Source of the DNA: Nisaea nitritireducens
Lineage (GTDB): Bacteria > Pseudomonadota > Alphaproteobacteria > Thalassobaculales > Thalassobaculaceae
DNA: 64,000 bases
Direction: 5' to 3'
NCBI RefSeq assembly: GCF_014904795.1
Contig: NZ_JACZFS010000036.1
Coordinates: 105,585 to 169,584, forward strand
The position numbers and the translations under genes are program-made. Below are positions 17,112 to 29,150 of the stretch, one piece after another. A model generated the notes under the pieces. That model saw only the letters and a program-made list of their open reading frames with translations, was not told the DNA's origin and did no database searches. Every line of letters begins with the position of its first letter. Position 1 is the stretch's first letter.

Positions 17112-18299
17112 TCATCCGCGCAGGCGCCAGATCACGCGACTCTGGTCCAGCGCTTTGAGCAAAGGCTCGAGGTGCGCGGCGCGCTCGGGGAATTTCGCAC
17201 GCAGATCCGAAAGCCAAAACTCCTCTGACTTCACGATATAGTCGGCAACCGCGAAATCGTCCTTGGTGATATCGAGCGTAAAGCCTTCCCCGGTAAGCGT
17301 CGCAGCCTGACCACGGCGGGCCAGTTTCAGCGGGCGGCGGGTCACCATGAAATTGATGTCGGGTGTGCGGTCAGGCAGCGTATGCCGGACAACTTTGTCA
17401 GCGACTTTGCTCATCAGGACGCTGCGAACATGGCTGTGAAACTCGGGACGGGCCATATGATTGGCAACCCGTTTTCCAAGCTCGGTTATGTAGTCTTCCA
17501 TGTCTGTCCCATCATCAAAATGTGGGATTCGTTTCCGGAAAAACTCATCCTGATGCAGGAAGGGCGCAAGCATCGAGAGCGAGGTGTGGCCATCGACATA
17601 GGTCGCGCCGAAAGACAGATGCAGCGAGGCTGTATCGGTGGTCATTGCATCGTGATAGAGGCCGCGCGGAAGATAGAGTACATCGCCCGGGCGCATCACG
17701 ATCTGCTGCATGATTTCGCCCTTTTGCCGATCATGCTGCTCGCGGGAAAAATCGCCCGGACGTACTTGCGGGACGTCGATCGCTTCGTTCACGCGGCCGC
17801 GATAGATGTTCCAGGTCTTCTCACCCTCAACCTGGACCGCGAACACGCACATCGTGTCAAAATGTGAGTGATAGGCCTGAACGCTCTTCCAGGAACAGTA
17901 CGCGTTGCAGGAAACATGTGTTCCCGTCAGGCGCTCGATAAAGCGTGTGGCGTCCTGGATAGAGGGATGAATGCCCTCGATATAGTCGAGAACCAGACTG
18001 GCACCCTTCGACATCAGGAAGCGGACGCGCTCCGGGTCTGGAACCAGCACGTTCATGCCCTTCCGGTCGAGCCCCGGACGGCAATACTGCTCGGACGGCA
18101 GGACGTTTCCGTCAACTGCCATCTCCATATAGTTGGCGTGCCAGAGCTTGGAGCGATTGACCAGATCGTTCATCTGATCCCAGTTGAACAGATCGCTGAC
18201 GGGATCGAAGGCCCCCTGCTCGAAATAGTAGGCCTTGTCCCAGTAGTCTTTCAGGAACTGATCGCGTGTGATTTTCTTGAAGAAAGTCTCGAACTGCAC
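17112..18299 (-). CDS. JmjC-domain (RoxA/YcfD-like) Fe(II)/2-oxoglutarate oxygenase
   Basis: A protein of about 395 residues. The double-stranded beta-helix has the metal motif AYHSHFDTMCVFAVQVEGEKTW (His and Asp near residue 144) and the distal His in MRPGDVLYLPRGLYHDAM (about 215), the HxD...H iron triad of JmjC oxygenases. The C-terminal segment resembles the winged helix of ribosomal oxygenases. Those enzymes hydroxylate ribosomal proteins; linkage to two sulfotransferases suggests a different target here. I start at GTG 18299 (GGGGGC upstream); the open frame continues to 18392, but that would run into the porin terminator. Confidence 0.8.
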   Translation of the reverse strand: MQFETFFKKITRDQFLKDYWDKAYYFEQGAFDPVSDLFNWDQMNDLVNRSKLWHANYMEMAVDGNVLPSEQYCRPGLDRKGMNVLVPDPERVRFLMSKGASLVLDYIEGIHPSIQDATRFIERLTGTHVSCNAYCSWKSVQAYHSHFDTMCVFAVQVEGEKTWNIYRGRVNEAIDVPQVRPGDFSREQHDRQKGEIMQQIVMRPGDVLYLPRGLYHDAMTTDTASLHLSFGATYVDGHTSLSMLAPFLHQDEFFRKRIPHFDDGTDMEDYITELGKRVANHMARPEFHSHVRSVLMSKVADKVVRHTLPDRTPDINFMVTRRPLKLARRGQAATLTGEGFTLDITKDDFAVADYIVKSEEFWLSDLRAKFPERAAHLEPLLKALDQSRVIWRLRG

Positions 18300-18390
18300 C
18301 GTCTTGCCCCCAGATACCGGTTGGTAGGTGATCTGTATAACAAGGACGTTGTGAGTTCCAGAGGGCAAGCCGCTTACTGAAGAGATAAGC

Positions 18391-18420
18391 AAAAGAAAAG
18401 GGGCCGCGCGAGGCGGCCCC
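18391..18420 (-). terminator. Intrinsic terminator of the porin gene
   Basis: On the minus strand GGGGCCGC-CTCGC-GCGGCCCC forms an 8-bp all-GC stem directly followed by TTTTCTTTT. It lies about 27 bp past the porin stop and is a textbook rho-independent terminator. It separates the porin from the oxygenase-sulfotransferase cluster. Confidence 0.92.
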
Positions 18421-18446
18421 TTCCCATAGTCCCTAACCCGTTTGGA

Positions 18447-19562
18447 TTAGAAGGACACTTTCATGCCGACGACGAAATAGGTGCCGTCGGTTTCGCTGTT
18501 GCCAACCGACGCGGTGTTGTCGGTGGTCAGCTCGGTATAACCGAGAGTGGCGGCTGCGGTGACACCCGGGCCCAGAGCGTACTTGCCGTTCAGGGAGTAG
18601 GTGTTGTGCTCGCCGTCGTTGGTGATCACGCCACCGGTGTTGATCGCATCGCTTTCGCCATGGAAGTAGTTCAGGCTGACGCCCCACGGACCGGTCGCAT
18701 AAGCAGCACCGAGAGCGTAACCGGTTTCTTCGTCACCGGACGTGGTGCCTTCGCTGGCAGCATAAGCGGCACCGAGGGAGAAACCGCCGAAACCAGCGGT
18801 AGCACCGAAGGAATAAGCAGCCGGATCTTCATTGCCAGCCACACCGTCGGTGAAAGCACCGTAACCAGCGGACAGGCCGAGGTTGAAGCCGTCGAAGTCG
18901 CGCTTGAAGTTGGCAGCGATGGCATAACCATCGGACACTTCGGTGGTGCGATCAACGGTACCGTTGTCATCCTGGCCGGATTCCGGAATGTAGGACACAC
19001 CGAGCTGGAAGCCTTCGATACGCGGCGTATAGTAGGTCAGCTTTTCGGAGTCGTTTGTGCGGCCCGGCTCAACGTTGGTGGAACCGAACGGGCTGCGGAA
19101 GAAGCCGCCGGAAGCACCGACCGAGTTCGGAACCCACGCGGTCTGGTCACCGGAGTTGATGCCGATACCGTAGTCAGACGGACCGTAGTTCATCTTGTAA
19201 AGCGCGGAGTTTTCAGAACCCAGGTTGATCTCACCAAAGTTGCCTTTGACGATCAGGTAGGATTCATCAATCTGGTCGTTGCCCTGATTGGCGCCATTGG
19301 TGTTGGCTTCGAGCTGGACATTGACGCCGACAGAGATGCCGTTGTCGAGGGTGGTCATGCCCTTGAAGTGGATTTCCGCATCAGAGACGATAGCGAAGCC
19401 CTGATAATCAGCAGAGCTTTGATCGTCAGCAGTCGTATAGCCGAACCACTGTTCCATGTAACCACCGACAGACACTTTAAGCTTTTCAGCAGCGTCGACG
19501 GACGGTGCAGCGATCATGCCAGCGGCAACAATCGCAGTCGTTCCGAGAAGAATCTTTTTCAT
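18447..19562 (-). CDS. Gram-negative porin
   Basis: A 371-residue outer-membrane porin. It has a signal peptide (MKKILLGTTAIVAAGMIAAPSVDA, cut after Ala), then KLKVSVGGYMEQWFGY as the first strand. Alternating amphipathic strands rich in Gly and aromatic residues follow, and the protein ends in VGMKVSF with C-terminal Phe, the assembly signal for the BAM complex. Diffusion of small solutes is the expected role. GGGGAAAAG precedes the ATG. A strong terminator follows, so it is monocistronic and probably highly expressed. Confidence 0.93.
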   Translation of the reverse strand: MKKILLGTTAIVAAGMIAAPSVDAAEKLKVSVGGYMEQWFGYTTADDQSSADYQGFAIVSDAEIHFKGMTTLDNGISVGVNVQLEANTNGANQGNDQIDESYLIVKGNFGEINLGSENSALYKMNYGPSDYGIGINSGDQTAWVPNSVGASGGFFRSPFGSTNVEPGRTNDSEKLTYYTPRIEGFQLGVSYIPESGQDDNGTVDRTTEVSDGYAIAANFKRDFDGFNLGLSAGYGAFTDGVAGNEDPAAYSFGATAGFGGFSLGAAYAASEGTTSGDEETGYALGAAYATGPWGVSLNYFHGESDAINTGGVITNDGEHNTYSLNGKYALGPGVTAAATLGYTELTTDNTASVGNSETDGTYFVVGMKVSF

Positions 19563-19875
19563 CTTTTCCCCTACTCCCGAGAGTCATCGGTTAAGTAACG
19601 TGGTAAGTTGTTTGCAGACAATCTGCCTAACCCCCTAACCTCACGTCACAGCATCACTATTCTCTCGCCATATGACCGTCAAGAAAGACAGACCGGGCAT
19701 TTATGCAAATGTGTCTCAATGTGGCGAAAATGCCACAAATCGGTGGCTGCGCTTGTATTTATCGGGATTCTTGCATGCAGAACCGGCGTGATCATATGTC
19801 AAGTTGTTCACGGGCAAGAGAAACGGTAAAAGGCGTCTCGTCCGTATCGAAACGCGAGTGCGAGTCTTGGCTGAT
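19563..19875. promoter_or_regulatory. Divergent intergenic region porin / DUF3576, with inverted repeat
   Basis: About 310 bp without a convincing gene, between two divergent genes. It is less GC-rich than its surroundings and must hold both promoters. TGTGGC (19720-19725) and GCCACA (19732-19737) form a perfect inverted repeat separated by GAAAAT, a possible operator or short hairpin. I could not place -35/-10 elements with confidence. Confidence 0.4.
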
Positions 19876-20427
19876 ATGAAAATTCCGGGTCTTCTGGAGC
19901 TAAACAAGAGCCTGCGCCTGCTGGCGCTGCTTGGGGTGGCATCCCTTACGGCATGTTCAGGTGCTGATATCGAGTATGAGTATCCGCGCTCCGGTGCCGG
20001 AGGAAAACCGACCTACGAGAAAGAAGAAAAGATCTTTGGCGAGGACGGCTTCACGCTGCTCGGGAGCGATGTGGACGACCAGCAGGCTTCTGTCGGCTCC
20101 GGCATTGCCGTCAACAGCTACCTCTGGCGCGCCTCTCTCGACACGATCTCCTTCATGCCTCTGGCCTCGGCAGATCCGTTCGGCGGCGTCATCATCACCG
20201 ATTGGTATTCGCCGCCAGACACGCCGAGCGAACGCTTCAAGATCAATATCTTCATCCTCGACCGCGCATTGCGGTCCGACGGCATAAGGGCAAAGGTCTT
20301 CAAGCAGAAGCTCGCGGCATCCGGCCAGTGGCAGGATCTGGGCATAGAAGAAAAGCTGCACAGAGACCTCGAGGACGCGATTTTGACGCGGGCGCGGCAA
20401 TTGCGCATCGGTTCCACCAAGAACTGA
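19876..20427 (+). CDS. DUF3576 lipoprotein
   Basis: A 183-residue protein with a lipoprotein signal ending in LTAC. The body has the DUF3576 pattern: GEDGFTLLG, AVNSYLWRASLDTISFMPLASADPFGGVIITDWY and ILDRALRSDGIRAKVFKQ. The family occurs in alphaproteobacteria, typically just upstream of leuS as here; its role in the envelope is unknown. ATG 19876 was chosen since the signal peptide starts there; the open frame to 19804 lacks support. Confidence 0.88.
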   Translation: MKIPGLLELNKSLRLLALLGVASLTACSGADIEYEYPRSGAGGKPTYEKEEKIFGEDGFTLLGSDVDDQQASVGSGIAVNSYLWRASLDTISFMPLASADPFGGVIITDWYSPPDTPSERFKINIFILDRALRSDGIRAKVFKQKLAASGQWQDLGIEEKLHRDLEDAILTRARQLRIGSTKN

Positions 20428-20523
20428 CCCTCTCTCGTCCAGATGCATTTTGGCACCGGCCCCGATACAGGCCGGACCATCACAGAAGACCAGGCGCAGA
20501 GCGCCACCGACTAAGGCCAAGCG

Positions 20524-23077
<2,554 letters not shown>

Positions 23078-23085
<8 letters not shown>

Positions 23086-23596
23086 GTCGCGAACAGCTCT
23101 CGTTCTCCTTCTTCTGCTGACGCTCGGCGCCTGCGGATTTCAGCCGGTTTATGGCACGCGGAGTCCGGGCAACGCGAACAGCAGCGTGACGAGCGACCTG
23201 GCCGCCATCAAGATCGCTCCGATCGCCGACCGCGCCGGCCAGTTGCTCCGCAACAGCCTGCAGGACAAGCTGACACCGCGGGGCGTTCCGGCCCGGGCCC
23301 GTTACCGGCTTGATGTCCGCCTGACCGAAAATCGCTCTGATCTTGTGATCCTGAAGGATTCCACCTCGACCTTTTCCAAGGTCCGGTTTGTCGCGGATTT
23401 CGTACTGGTGGATCTGACAAATGGCCAGCCGGTCAATCGTGGCCAGGCTGAGTCCACCACAACCTTCAACCGGGTGGATTCCGATTTCGCCATTCTTGCG
23501 GCGGAGAAGGATGCTAGGCGCCGGGCCGCTGATGAAATCGGCGAAGATATCCGGCTTCGGCTCGGTCTCTATTTCAACCGCATTCGCGGCACCTGA
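23078..23596 (+). CDS. lptE: LPS-assembly lipoprotein LptE
   Basis: A 172-residue lipoprotein with signal peptide and lipobox LGAC followed by GFQPVYG, the hallmark of LptE. It plugs the LptD barrel that inserts lipopolysaccharide in the outer membrane. Placement between leuS and holA is the conserved order. The start is a TTG at 23078 that overlaps the leuS stop, implying translational coupling; no strong Shine-Dalgarno is seen. Confidence 0.9.
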
Positions 23597-23607
23597 CCGG
23601 ATAAGCG

Positions 23608-24648
23608 ATGAAGCTGAAATCCAACGAGATTGCTGGTTTCATCCGCCGCCCGCCGGACAGTGTCGGGGCCGTTCTGATCTATGGCGCCGATGGCGGACAG
23701 GTTCGCGAAGTCTCTGATAAAATTGCCAAAACTATCGTCGAGGATCTGTCGGACCCGTTTCAGGTCGCGGATCTTACGCCGGAAGTTCTGAAAGACGAGC
23801 CAAGCCGCGTTGCCGATGAGGCCGCAGCGATTTCACTGACCGGTGGTCGTCGTCTCGTTCGCTTGCGCGGCGCAACCGATACGGTGACCGCCGCTGCGGA
23901 GCTGGCACTGAACGCCGAGACCGGCGATAGCATGATCATCATCGAGGCCGGCGCCCTTGAAGCCCGCTCGAAGCTCCGCAAACTTTTCGAGACAAGCAAG
24001 AGCGCGGCCGCCATCCCCTGCTATCTCGACAGCGGTGCAGGACTGGACGCGGTGATCCGGGAAACACTCGGCTCTTTCGAGGTCCGGGCCACGCCGGATG
24101 CCCATGCCTACATGATGGAGCATCTGGGCGGTGATCGGCGGGTCACGCGATCTGAGCTTGAGAAGCTTGCGCTCTATGTCGGCAAAGGTGGCGAAGCGAG
24201 CCTCAAGGATACGCAGAGCATGGTCGGGGACAGCAGCGCCCTCGCCCTTGACCAGATTGCGATCGCGGTGGCCAGCGGCGATATAACAGCCGCCGACCGC
24301 CTGCTCCGGCGTGGCTATGCGGACGGACTTAATCCGGTCGGTGTCCTCAGAGCGGCGATCCGGCATTTTCAGCGCCTGCATCGGGCCGCGTCGCATATCG
24401 CCGCCGGCGACAGTGCAGACCAGGCCGTGCAGAAGTTAAGGCCGCCATTATTCTTCGCCGTGAAGCCTGCCTTCATGGCTCAGCTCAGATCCTGGCCAAT
24501 TCAGCGGCTTCGTCTCGCTTTGACCAGGCTTTCCGAGGCTGAAACGCTCTGTAAGTCCACAGGAACGCCGGATCTCTCTGTTGCGGGGCAGACCCTGCTG
24601 GGACTTGCTTACAGTGCCGCCAGAGGGCGTCCTAGAGGGTCGCGATAA
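23608..24648 (+). CDS. holA: DNA polymerase III delta subunit
   Basis: A 346-residue clamp-loader subunit. The N-terminal VGAVLIYGADGGQVREVSDKI corresponds to the AAA+-like fold without a functional Walker A, as in other HolA proteins. FEVRATPDAHAYMMEHLGGDRRVTRSELEKLALYVG is the family signature in the middle, and SVAGQTLLGLA closes the C-terminal domain. It opens the beta clamp during replication. It ends 6 bp from the convergent parB stop. Confidence 0.93.
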   Translation: MKLKSNEIAGFIRRPPDSVGAVLIYGADGGQVREVSDKIAKTIVEDLSDPFQVADLTPEVLKDEPSRVADEAAAISLTGGRRLVRLRGATDTVTAAAELALNAETGDSMIIIEAGALEARSKLRKLFETSKSAAAIPCYLDSGAGLDAVIRETLGSFEVRATPDAHAYMMEHLGGDRRVTRSELEKLALYVGKGGEASLKDTQSMVGDSSALALDQIAIAVASGDITAADRLLRRGYADGLNPVGVLRAAIRHFQRLHRAASHIAAGDSADQAVQKLRPPLFFAVKPAFMAQLRSWPIQRLRLALTRLSEAETLCKSTGTPDLSVAGQTLLGLAYSAARGRPRGSR

Positions 24649-24654
24649 ACCGGT

Positions 24655-25719
24655 TCAGGCCGGTTTCGCCGTATCGCCCTCTTCCATCGGGTCGCTGAAG
24701 TCGATCGAATTGCCATCCGCACCGGCAATCTCGTCCGCCGGCTCTTCATCGTAGTCCGGAACGTCCGCCAGAAATCCGGACATGGCCGGCGCACTCATGT
24801 CGGCCGACACCGTCCTTGGCGCGCTCATGATCGCTAGCAGCGAGTCCAGTTGCTCCAGGGACTCATACCGGATCATCACCGCGCCCGACTGACCGTCGAC
24901 GCCCGCGGCGATTTCCACATGCAGCCCGAGCGTGTCCGAAAGATCCTTTTCAAGCGCCCTGGTATCCGCGTCTTTCTCTGCCGATTTTTTCTGCCGGGGC
25001 CGACGCGACGCCGAGGGTGAGGAAGGCTGCTTCTCTTTCTGCACCAGACGCTCGGTCTCGCGCACATTGAGATGACGCCGGACAACTTCGGAAACCAGTG
25101 CCGCCGGATGCTCCGCCGTCAGCAGAGCCCGGGCATGACCAGCCGAAATATCCCCATCTTCGAGATGCGTTCTGACCTCAGCCGGTAGTGCCAGGAGACG
25201 CATCATGTTAGCGACGTGACTCCGGCTCTTTCCAACGGCTTGCGCCACATCGGACTGGGAGTGGCCATGGCCGTCCACGAGGCGTTGGTAGCCCTCCGCC
25301 TCTTCCAATGGGCTGAGATCCTCGCGCTGCACATTCTCGATGATCGCGATCTCGAGCGCTTCGCGGTCATCGAACTCGCGGATCTGAGCCGGGATCTCAT
25401 GGAGCTGCGCACGCTGGGCCGCCCGCCAGCGGCGTTCGCCAGCGATGATCTCGAACGTGCCGTCCCGGTCCGGATCCCGCCGCAGCAGGATCGGCTGGAT
25501 GACACCCTTCTCGCGAATGCTCTCGGCAAGCGCCTCGAGCTCGTCTTCGTTGAAAATGCGGCGTGGCTGGAAACGGCCCGGATGGACATGCTCAATCGGC
25601 ACCGTCCGGCTTTGCTGCATCCGGTCGACCGAGCCGGTCTCCGAACCGTCCTCGCCAAGCAGAGAGGCAAGCCCCCGTCCGAGGCGGCGTTTCTTTGCGC
25701 TGCCCTCTTCCGTACTCAC
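24655..25719 (-). CDS. parB: Chromosome partitioning protein ParB
   Basis: A 354-residue CTPase/DNA-binding protein. The N-terminus has LGRGLASLLGE, and the ParB/Srx domain contains FQPRRIFNEDELEALAESI, GVIQPIL and the CTP-binding GERRWRAAQRA box. The helix-turn-helix is SQSDVAQAVGKSRSHVANMMRLLALP, and a C-terminal dimerisation region completes it. It binds the parS sites and spreads from them by sliding as a clamp; three candidate parS sites lie 1.4-7 kb away. The GTG start overlaps the parA stop by 4 bp. Confidence 0.97.
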   Translation of the reverse strand: MSTEEGSAKKRRLGRGLASLLGEDGSETGSVDRMQQSRTVPIEHVHPGRFQPRRIFNEDELEALAESIREKGVIQPILLRRDPDRDGTFEIIAGERRWRAAQRAQLHEIPAQIREFDDREALEIAIIENVQREDLSPLEEAEGYQRLVDGHGHSQSDVAQAVGKSRSHVANMMRLLALPAEVRTHLEDGDISAGHARALLTAEHPAALVSEVVRRHLNVRETERLVQKEKQPSSPSASRRPRQKKSAEKDADTRALEKDLSDTLGLHVEIAAGVDGQSGAVMIRYESLEQLDSLLAIMSAPRTVSADMSAPAMSGFLADVPDYDEEPADEIAGADGNSIDFSDPMEEGDTAKPA

Positions 25720-26543
25720 GCGGCAATGCTCCTTTCGCGCTTCATCACTTCGCTGGCCAGATGGATATAGGCCTGCGAGCCGGTGCAGCGCATATCATAG
25801 ACAATCACCGGCAGCCCATGAGACGGGGCTTCCGAGATCCGCACGTTGCGCGGGATCACCGTCCGGTAAACCTTGTCCCCGAAATGCTCCCGCACATCCT
25901 CTGCGACCGCAAGGGAGAGATTGTTGCGGCGATCGAACATGGTCAGCACCACGCCCTGGATTTCCAGGTCCGGATTGAAAGCCTGACGGATCCGCTCGAT
26001 GGTCCGCATCAGCTGGCTGAGACCTTCCAGCGCATAGAACTCGCATTGCAGCGGCACCAGCACCGCGTCGGCCGCGACCAGCGCGTTCAGGGTCAGCAGC
26101 CCAAGCGAGGGCGGGCAGTCGATCAGGATATAATCATAAGTGTTCCGACCGGCGGCGAGATGCCGGACCAGAGCTTCGCGGAGGCGGAACTCACGATCTT
26201 CCATGGTGACCAGTTCGATCTCCGCGCCGGACAGGTGGACGGAGGACGGAACAATGGAAAGTCGGGGAACATCGGTTTCCGTGATCGCTTCGGAAATCGG
26301 CGAAGCGCCAATCAGGACCGAGTAGGAGTCATTCTCACGATTATTGCGCGGGACGCCGAGTCCGGTGCTCGCATTGCCCTGCGGATCGAGGTCGATCACC
26401 AGGACCTTTTTCTGACAGGCCGCAAGCGCGGTCGCGAGGTTGATGGCTGTCGTGGTCTTGCCAACCCCACCTTTTTGATTAACAACCGCCAAAATCCGGG
26501 GCGCTACGGCTGCATCACCCCTCAGCACCATTGCTTCTGACAT
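25716..26543 (-). CDS. parA: Chromosome partitioning ATPase ParA
   Basis: A 275-residue deviant Walker-type ATPase. Walker A' is VVNQKGGVGKTTTAIN with the signature lysine, followed by VLVIDLDPQGNAST and IDCPPSLGLLT (Walker B). It drives ParB-parS separation after replication. GGAGGG precedes ATG 26543 with good spacing. It overlaps the 3' end of rsmG by 29 bp, and its stop is fused to the parB start, so rsmG-parA-parB are cotranscribed. Confidence 0.97.
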   Translation of the reverse strand: MSEAMVLRGDAAVAPRILAVVNQKGGVGKTTTAINLATALAACQKKVLVIDLDPQGNASTGLGVPRNNRENDSYSVLIGASPISEAITETDVPRLSIVPSSVHLSGAEIELVTMEDREFRLREALVRHLAAGRNTYDYILIDCPPSLGLLTLNALVAADAVLVPLQCEFYALEGLSQLMRTIERIRQAFNPDLEIQGVVLTMFDRRNNLSLAVAEDVREHFGDKVYRTVIPRNVRISEAPSHGLPVIVYDMRCTGSQAYIHLASEVMKRERSIAA

Positions 26544-27141
26544 ATGATATGCCCTCCAAGCGCAAGAGACATCCCTCGGGGTCCGACCAGCTCGGGGTGA
26601 GGGTTTCAGCCATATTCCACCTTTCCCGTGCAGTAGTCAATTCCTTCTGGACAGCCCTACCCTTCAGGAAGAGGCAACGCCCGTCCTCCTTGAGGTGTGG
26701 CTTGGAGTAGTCGAGTAATACGTCGACAGTCGCAAGAGCACGCGCCGTGACTACATCTACATCTAGTGGCTCGAGTTCCTCAATCCTACAAGAGTGAACC
26801 GTCGCCTGGGCTCCGCAGGCCCGCGCCACTTCCCGCAGAAAGACCGATTTTCGCTGATCGGATTCACACAGATGCACATCCCGTGCGCCCATGATCGCCA
26901 GGACCATCCCGGGGAAGCCGGCCCCGCTTCCGAGGTCGAGAACACGATTGTGGTTTTCGGGTAATTCAGGAAAGACCTGTGCGGAATCCAGAAAGTGCCG
27001 CCGCCAGATATCGCTGAGCGTATTTTTGGATACGAGATTGATGGCCCGCTGATAACGCTCGACCATTGCTGCGTAGATCTTAAGCCGCTCCAGCGTTTCA
27101 CGTGAAACGCCGGCGCGTGCTGCAAACTCTTCTGGGTTCAC
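26515..27141 (-). CDS. rsmG: 16S rRNA (guanine-527-N7)-methyltransferase
   Basis: A protein of about 208 residues with SAM motif I VLDLGSGAGFPGMVLAI, acidic HLCESDQRKSVFLREV and VTARALATVDVLL, all diagnostic for RsmG (GidB). It methylates G527 of 16S rRNA. The start was placed at GTG 27141 (GGA/GAGG upstream); a TTG at 27174 overlapping the mnmG stop is an alternative. The codons for VSRET near the N-terminus form a parS palindrome (27094-27109). Confidence 0.94.
   Translation of the reverse strand: MNPEEFAARAGVSRETLERLKIYAAMVERYQRAINLVSKNTLSDIWRRHFLDSAQVFPELPENHNRVLDLGSGAGFPGMVLAIMGARDVHLCESDQRKSVFLREVARACGAQATVHSCRIEELEPLDVDVVTARALATVDVLLDYSKPHLKEDGRCLFLKGRAVQKELTTARERWNMAETLTPSWSDPEGCLLRLEGISYVRSNGAEG
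27094..27109. promoter_or_regulatory. parS site inside rsmG
   Basis: CGTTTCACGTGAAACG is a perfect 16-bp palindrome with the invariant GTTTCACGTGAAAC core of the bacterial parS consensus. It lies in rsmG, where it encodes VSRET. Confidence 0.93.
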
Positions 27142-27170
27142 GCTGTTTCCGTCCTCAGAGGGGGCCGTAT

Positions 27171-29033
27171 TCAAGCGGCGTCTTGCTTAGCCAAACGCCT
27201 GACATACCGCAGGAGCAGGATCACGGCCGCTGGCGTCACACCGTCGATCCGGGCGGCCTGCCCGATGGTACGCGGCGCCACCTTGATGAACTTCTCGCGC
27301 ACCTCGTTAGAGAGGCCGGAGATCGCCGCATAATCGAGACCTGCCGGGATCTCAAGCGCCTCGTCCCGACGATAGGCCGCAACGTCGACCTCCTGCCGCT
27401 CTATATACCCGGCATATTTCGCATCGATCTGCACCTGCTCGGCTACGGCCGGCTCCAGAGCGCCAAGATCAGGCCAGAGCGCGGCAAGCGCATCCCAGCT
27501 GACTGTGCGATACCCGAGCAGATCGTAAGCACTCCGCCAAACGCCATCCTGGTTGACCTTGATCCCGGCTTTCTGAAGCGCGTTGGGTGTATCGCCAAGC
27601 TTCACAGCGAGCGCCCGGCCGTGCTGGATCGCGCCAAGCTTCGTCTCGAACAGCCCTGCCCGCTCCGCACCGACACAGCCTATTTCCATGCCTTTGTGCG
27701 TAAGCCGCTGATCCGCATTGTCGGCCCGCAGCCGCAGCCGGTATTCGGCGCGGGAGGTCAGCATGCGATAAGGCTCGCTCACTCCCTTGGTCACCAGGTC
27801 GTCGATCAGGACACCGATATAGGCATCCGCACGATCCAGCACTAAATCCCGGTCCTGGCCGCCGGTTTGGAGCGCGGCGTTCACACCGGCCATCAGGCCC
27901 TGCGCCGCAGCTTCTTCATACCCGGTCGTTCCGTTGATCTGCCCGGCGAAATAAAGCCCCGGAATCTTCTTGGTCGACAAGGTGTGGGAGAGCTCGCGCG
28001 GATCCACATAATCATATTCGATCGCGTATCCCGGGCGGATGATCCGGGCATTCTCCAGACCGGGAATGGTCTTGAACATTTCCGCCTGAACATCGGCCGG
28101 TAGCGATGTCGAAATTCCGTTCGGATAAACCGTCGGATCATCAAGCCCTTCAGGTTCCAGAAAGATCTGATGCTGAGAGCGGTCTTCGAACCGGACCACC
28201 TTGTCCTCGATAGAGGGGCAGTAGCGCGGCCCGACCCCTTCGATCCGCCCGCCATACATGGCAGACCGGTGTAGGTTGTCCCTTATGACCTGATGGGTTT
28301 CAGGGTTCGTATAGGTGATATGGCAGCTGATCTGCGGCACCGTGATGCGGTCCGTCAGATAGGAAAACGGCTCTGGCGGATCGTCCGCTTTCTGCTCCTG
28401 CAGACCAGACCAGTCGATAGTTGTTCCATCCAGCCTTGCCGGAGTCCCTGTCTTGAGCCGTCCGAGCCTGAAGCCGAAGCGGCCGAGCGTTTCAGCAAGC
28501 GCGACAGACGGTGCATCGCCGACCCGGCCAGCGGGGCGCCGCTCCTCACCCAGATGGATCTCGCCGCGCAGGAACGTACCGGTCGTCAGCACAACGGCAC
28601 CGGCTTTGATCTCCCGGCCGCCATCGACAACGATCCCTGCAATCGCACCGGACTCGTCCAGCAACAGGTCTTCGACGGAAGCCGCTTCGATCGTCAGGTT
28701 TTCCTGGTTCTCGAGCAGATCCCGTATAGCCGCGCGATACAGTGCACGATCCGCCTGGGCGCGAGGACCGCGAACGGCTGGGCCCTTGCTCCTGTTCAGC
28801 ATGCGGAACTGGATGCCTGCCCGGTCGATGGCCCGGCCCATGATGCCATCAAGCGCATCCACCTCGCGCACGAGGTGCCCCTTGCCGAGCCCCCCGATTG
28901 CCGGGTTGCAGGACATCTCTCCGATAGTCTCGATCTTATGGGTGGCGAGAAGCGTGCGAGCGCCCATCCGGGCCGCTGCTGCGGCCGCTTCGCAGCCTGC
29001 ATGGCCGCCGCCAACGACTATCACGTCGTACAT
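27171..29033 (-). CDS. mnmG: tRNA uridine-5-carboxymethylaminomethyl modification enzyme MnmG
   Basis: A 620-residue FAD enzyme that acts with MnmE on wobble U34 of tRNAs. The N-terminal dinucleotide loop is [14 protein letters not shown], followed by [23 protein letters not shown] and, at the C-terminus, [20 protein letters not shown], all MnmG hallmarks. The open frame extends to 29129, but ATG 29033 is preferred because the FAD loop starts there and GGAG lies upstream. A parS site lies upstream of the gene. Confidence 0.97.
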   Translation of the reverse strand: MYDVIVVGGGHAGCEAAAAAARMGARTLLATHKIETIGEMSCNPAIGGLGKGHLVREVDALDGIMGRAIDRAGIQFRMLNRSKGPAVRGPRAQADRALYRAAIRDLLENQENLTIEAASVEDLLLDESGAIAGIVVDGGREIKAGAVVLTTGTFLRGEIHLGEERRPAGRVGDAPSVALAETLGRFGFRLGRLKTGTPARLDGTTIDWSGLQEQKADDPPEPFSYLTDRITVPQISCHITYTNPETHQVIRDNLHRSAMYGGRIEGVGPRYCPSIEDKVVRFEDRSQHQIFLEPEGLDDPTVYPNGISTSLPADVQAEMFKTIPGLENARIIRPGYAIEYDYVDPRELSHTLSTKKIPGLYFAGQINGTTGYEEAAAQGLMAGVNAALQTGGQDRDLVLDRADAYIGVLIDDLVTKGVSEPYRMLTSRAEYRLRLRADNADQRLTHKGMEIGCVGAERAGLFETKLGAIQHGRALAVKLGDTPNALQKAGIKVNQDGVWRSAYDLLGYRTVSWDALAALWPDLGALEPAVAEQVQIDAKYAGYIERQEVDVAAYRRDEALEIPAGLDYAAISGLSNEVREKFIKVAPRTIGQAARIDGVTPAAVILLLRYVRRLAKQDAA

Positions 29034-29128
29034 CGCGTCCGTCTCCGGATCAGTGCGGAAAATATGTAGCCCAAAATGCTGTGACGCCCGGCAAAAGGCA
29101 ATCTCTGTTTCGCGATATCCGCTCTGCA

Positions 29129-29144
29129 TGTTTCACGTGAAACA
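29129..29144. promoter_or_regulatory. Consensus parS site between mnmG and mnmE
   Basis: TGTTTCACGTGAAACA is an exact match to the 16-bp parS consensus. It lies in the gap between the mnmE stop and the mnmG start. Confidence 0.96.
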
Positions 29145-29150
29145 GAGCCT

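Noticed and set aside
18606..19598. 330-residue plus-strand frame opposite the porin
   Set aside because: The porin has a signal peptide, C-terminal Phe, Shine-Dalgarno and terminator; the antisense frame has none of these.
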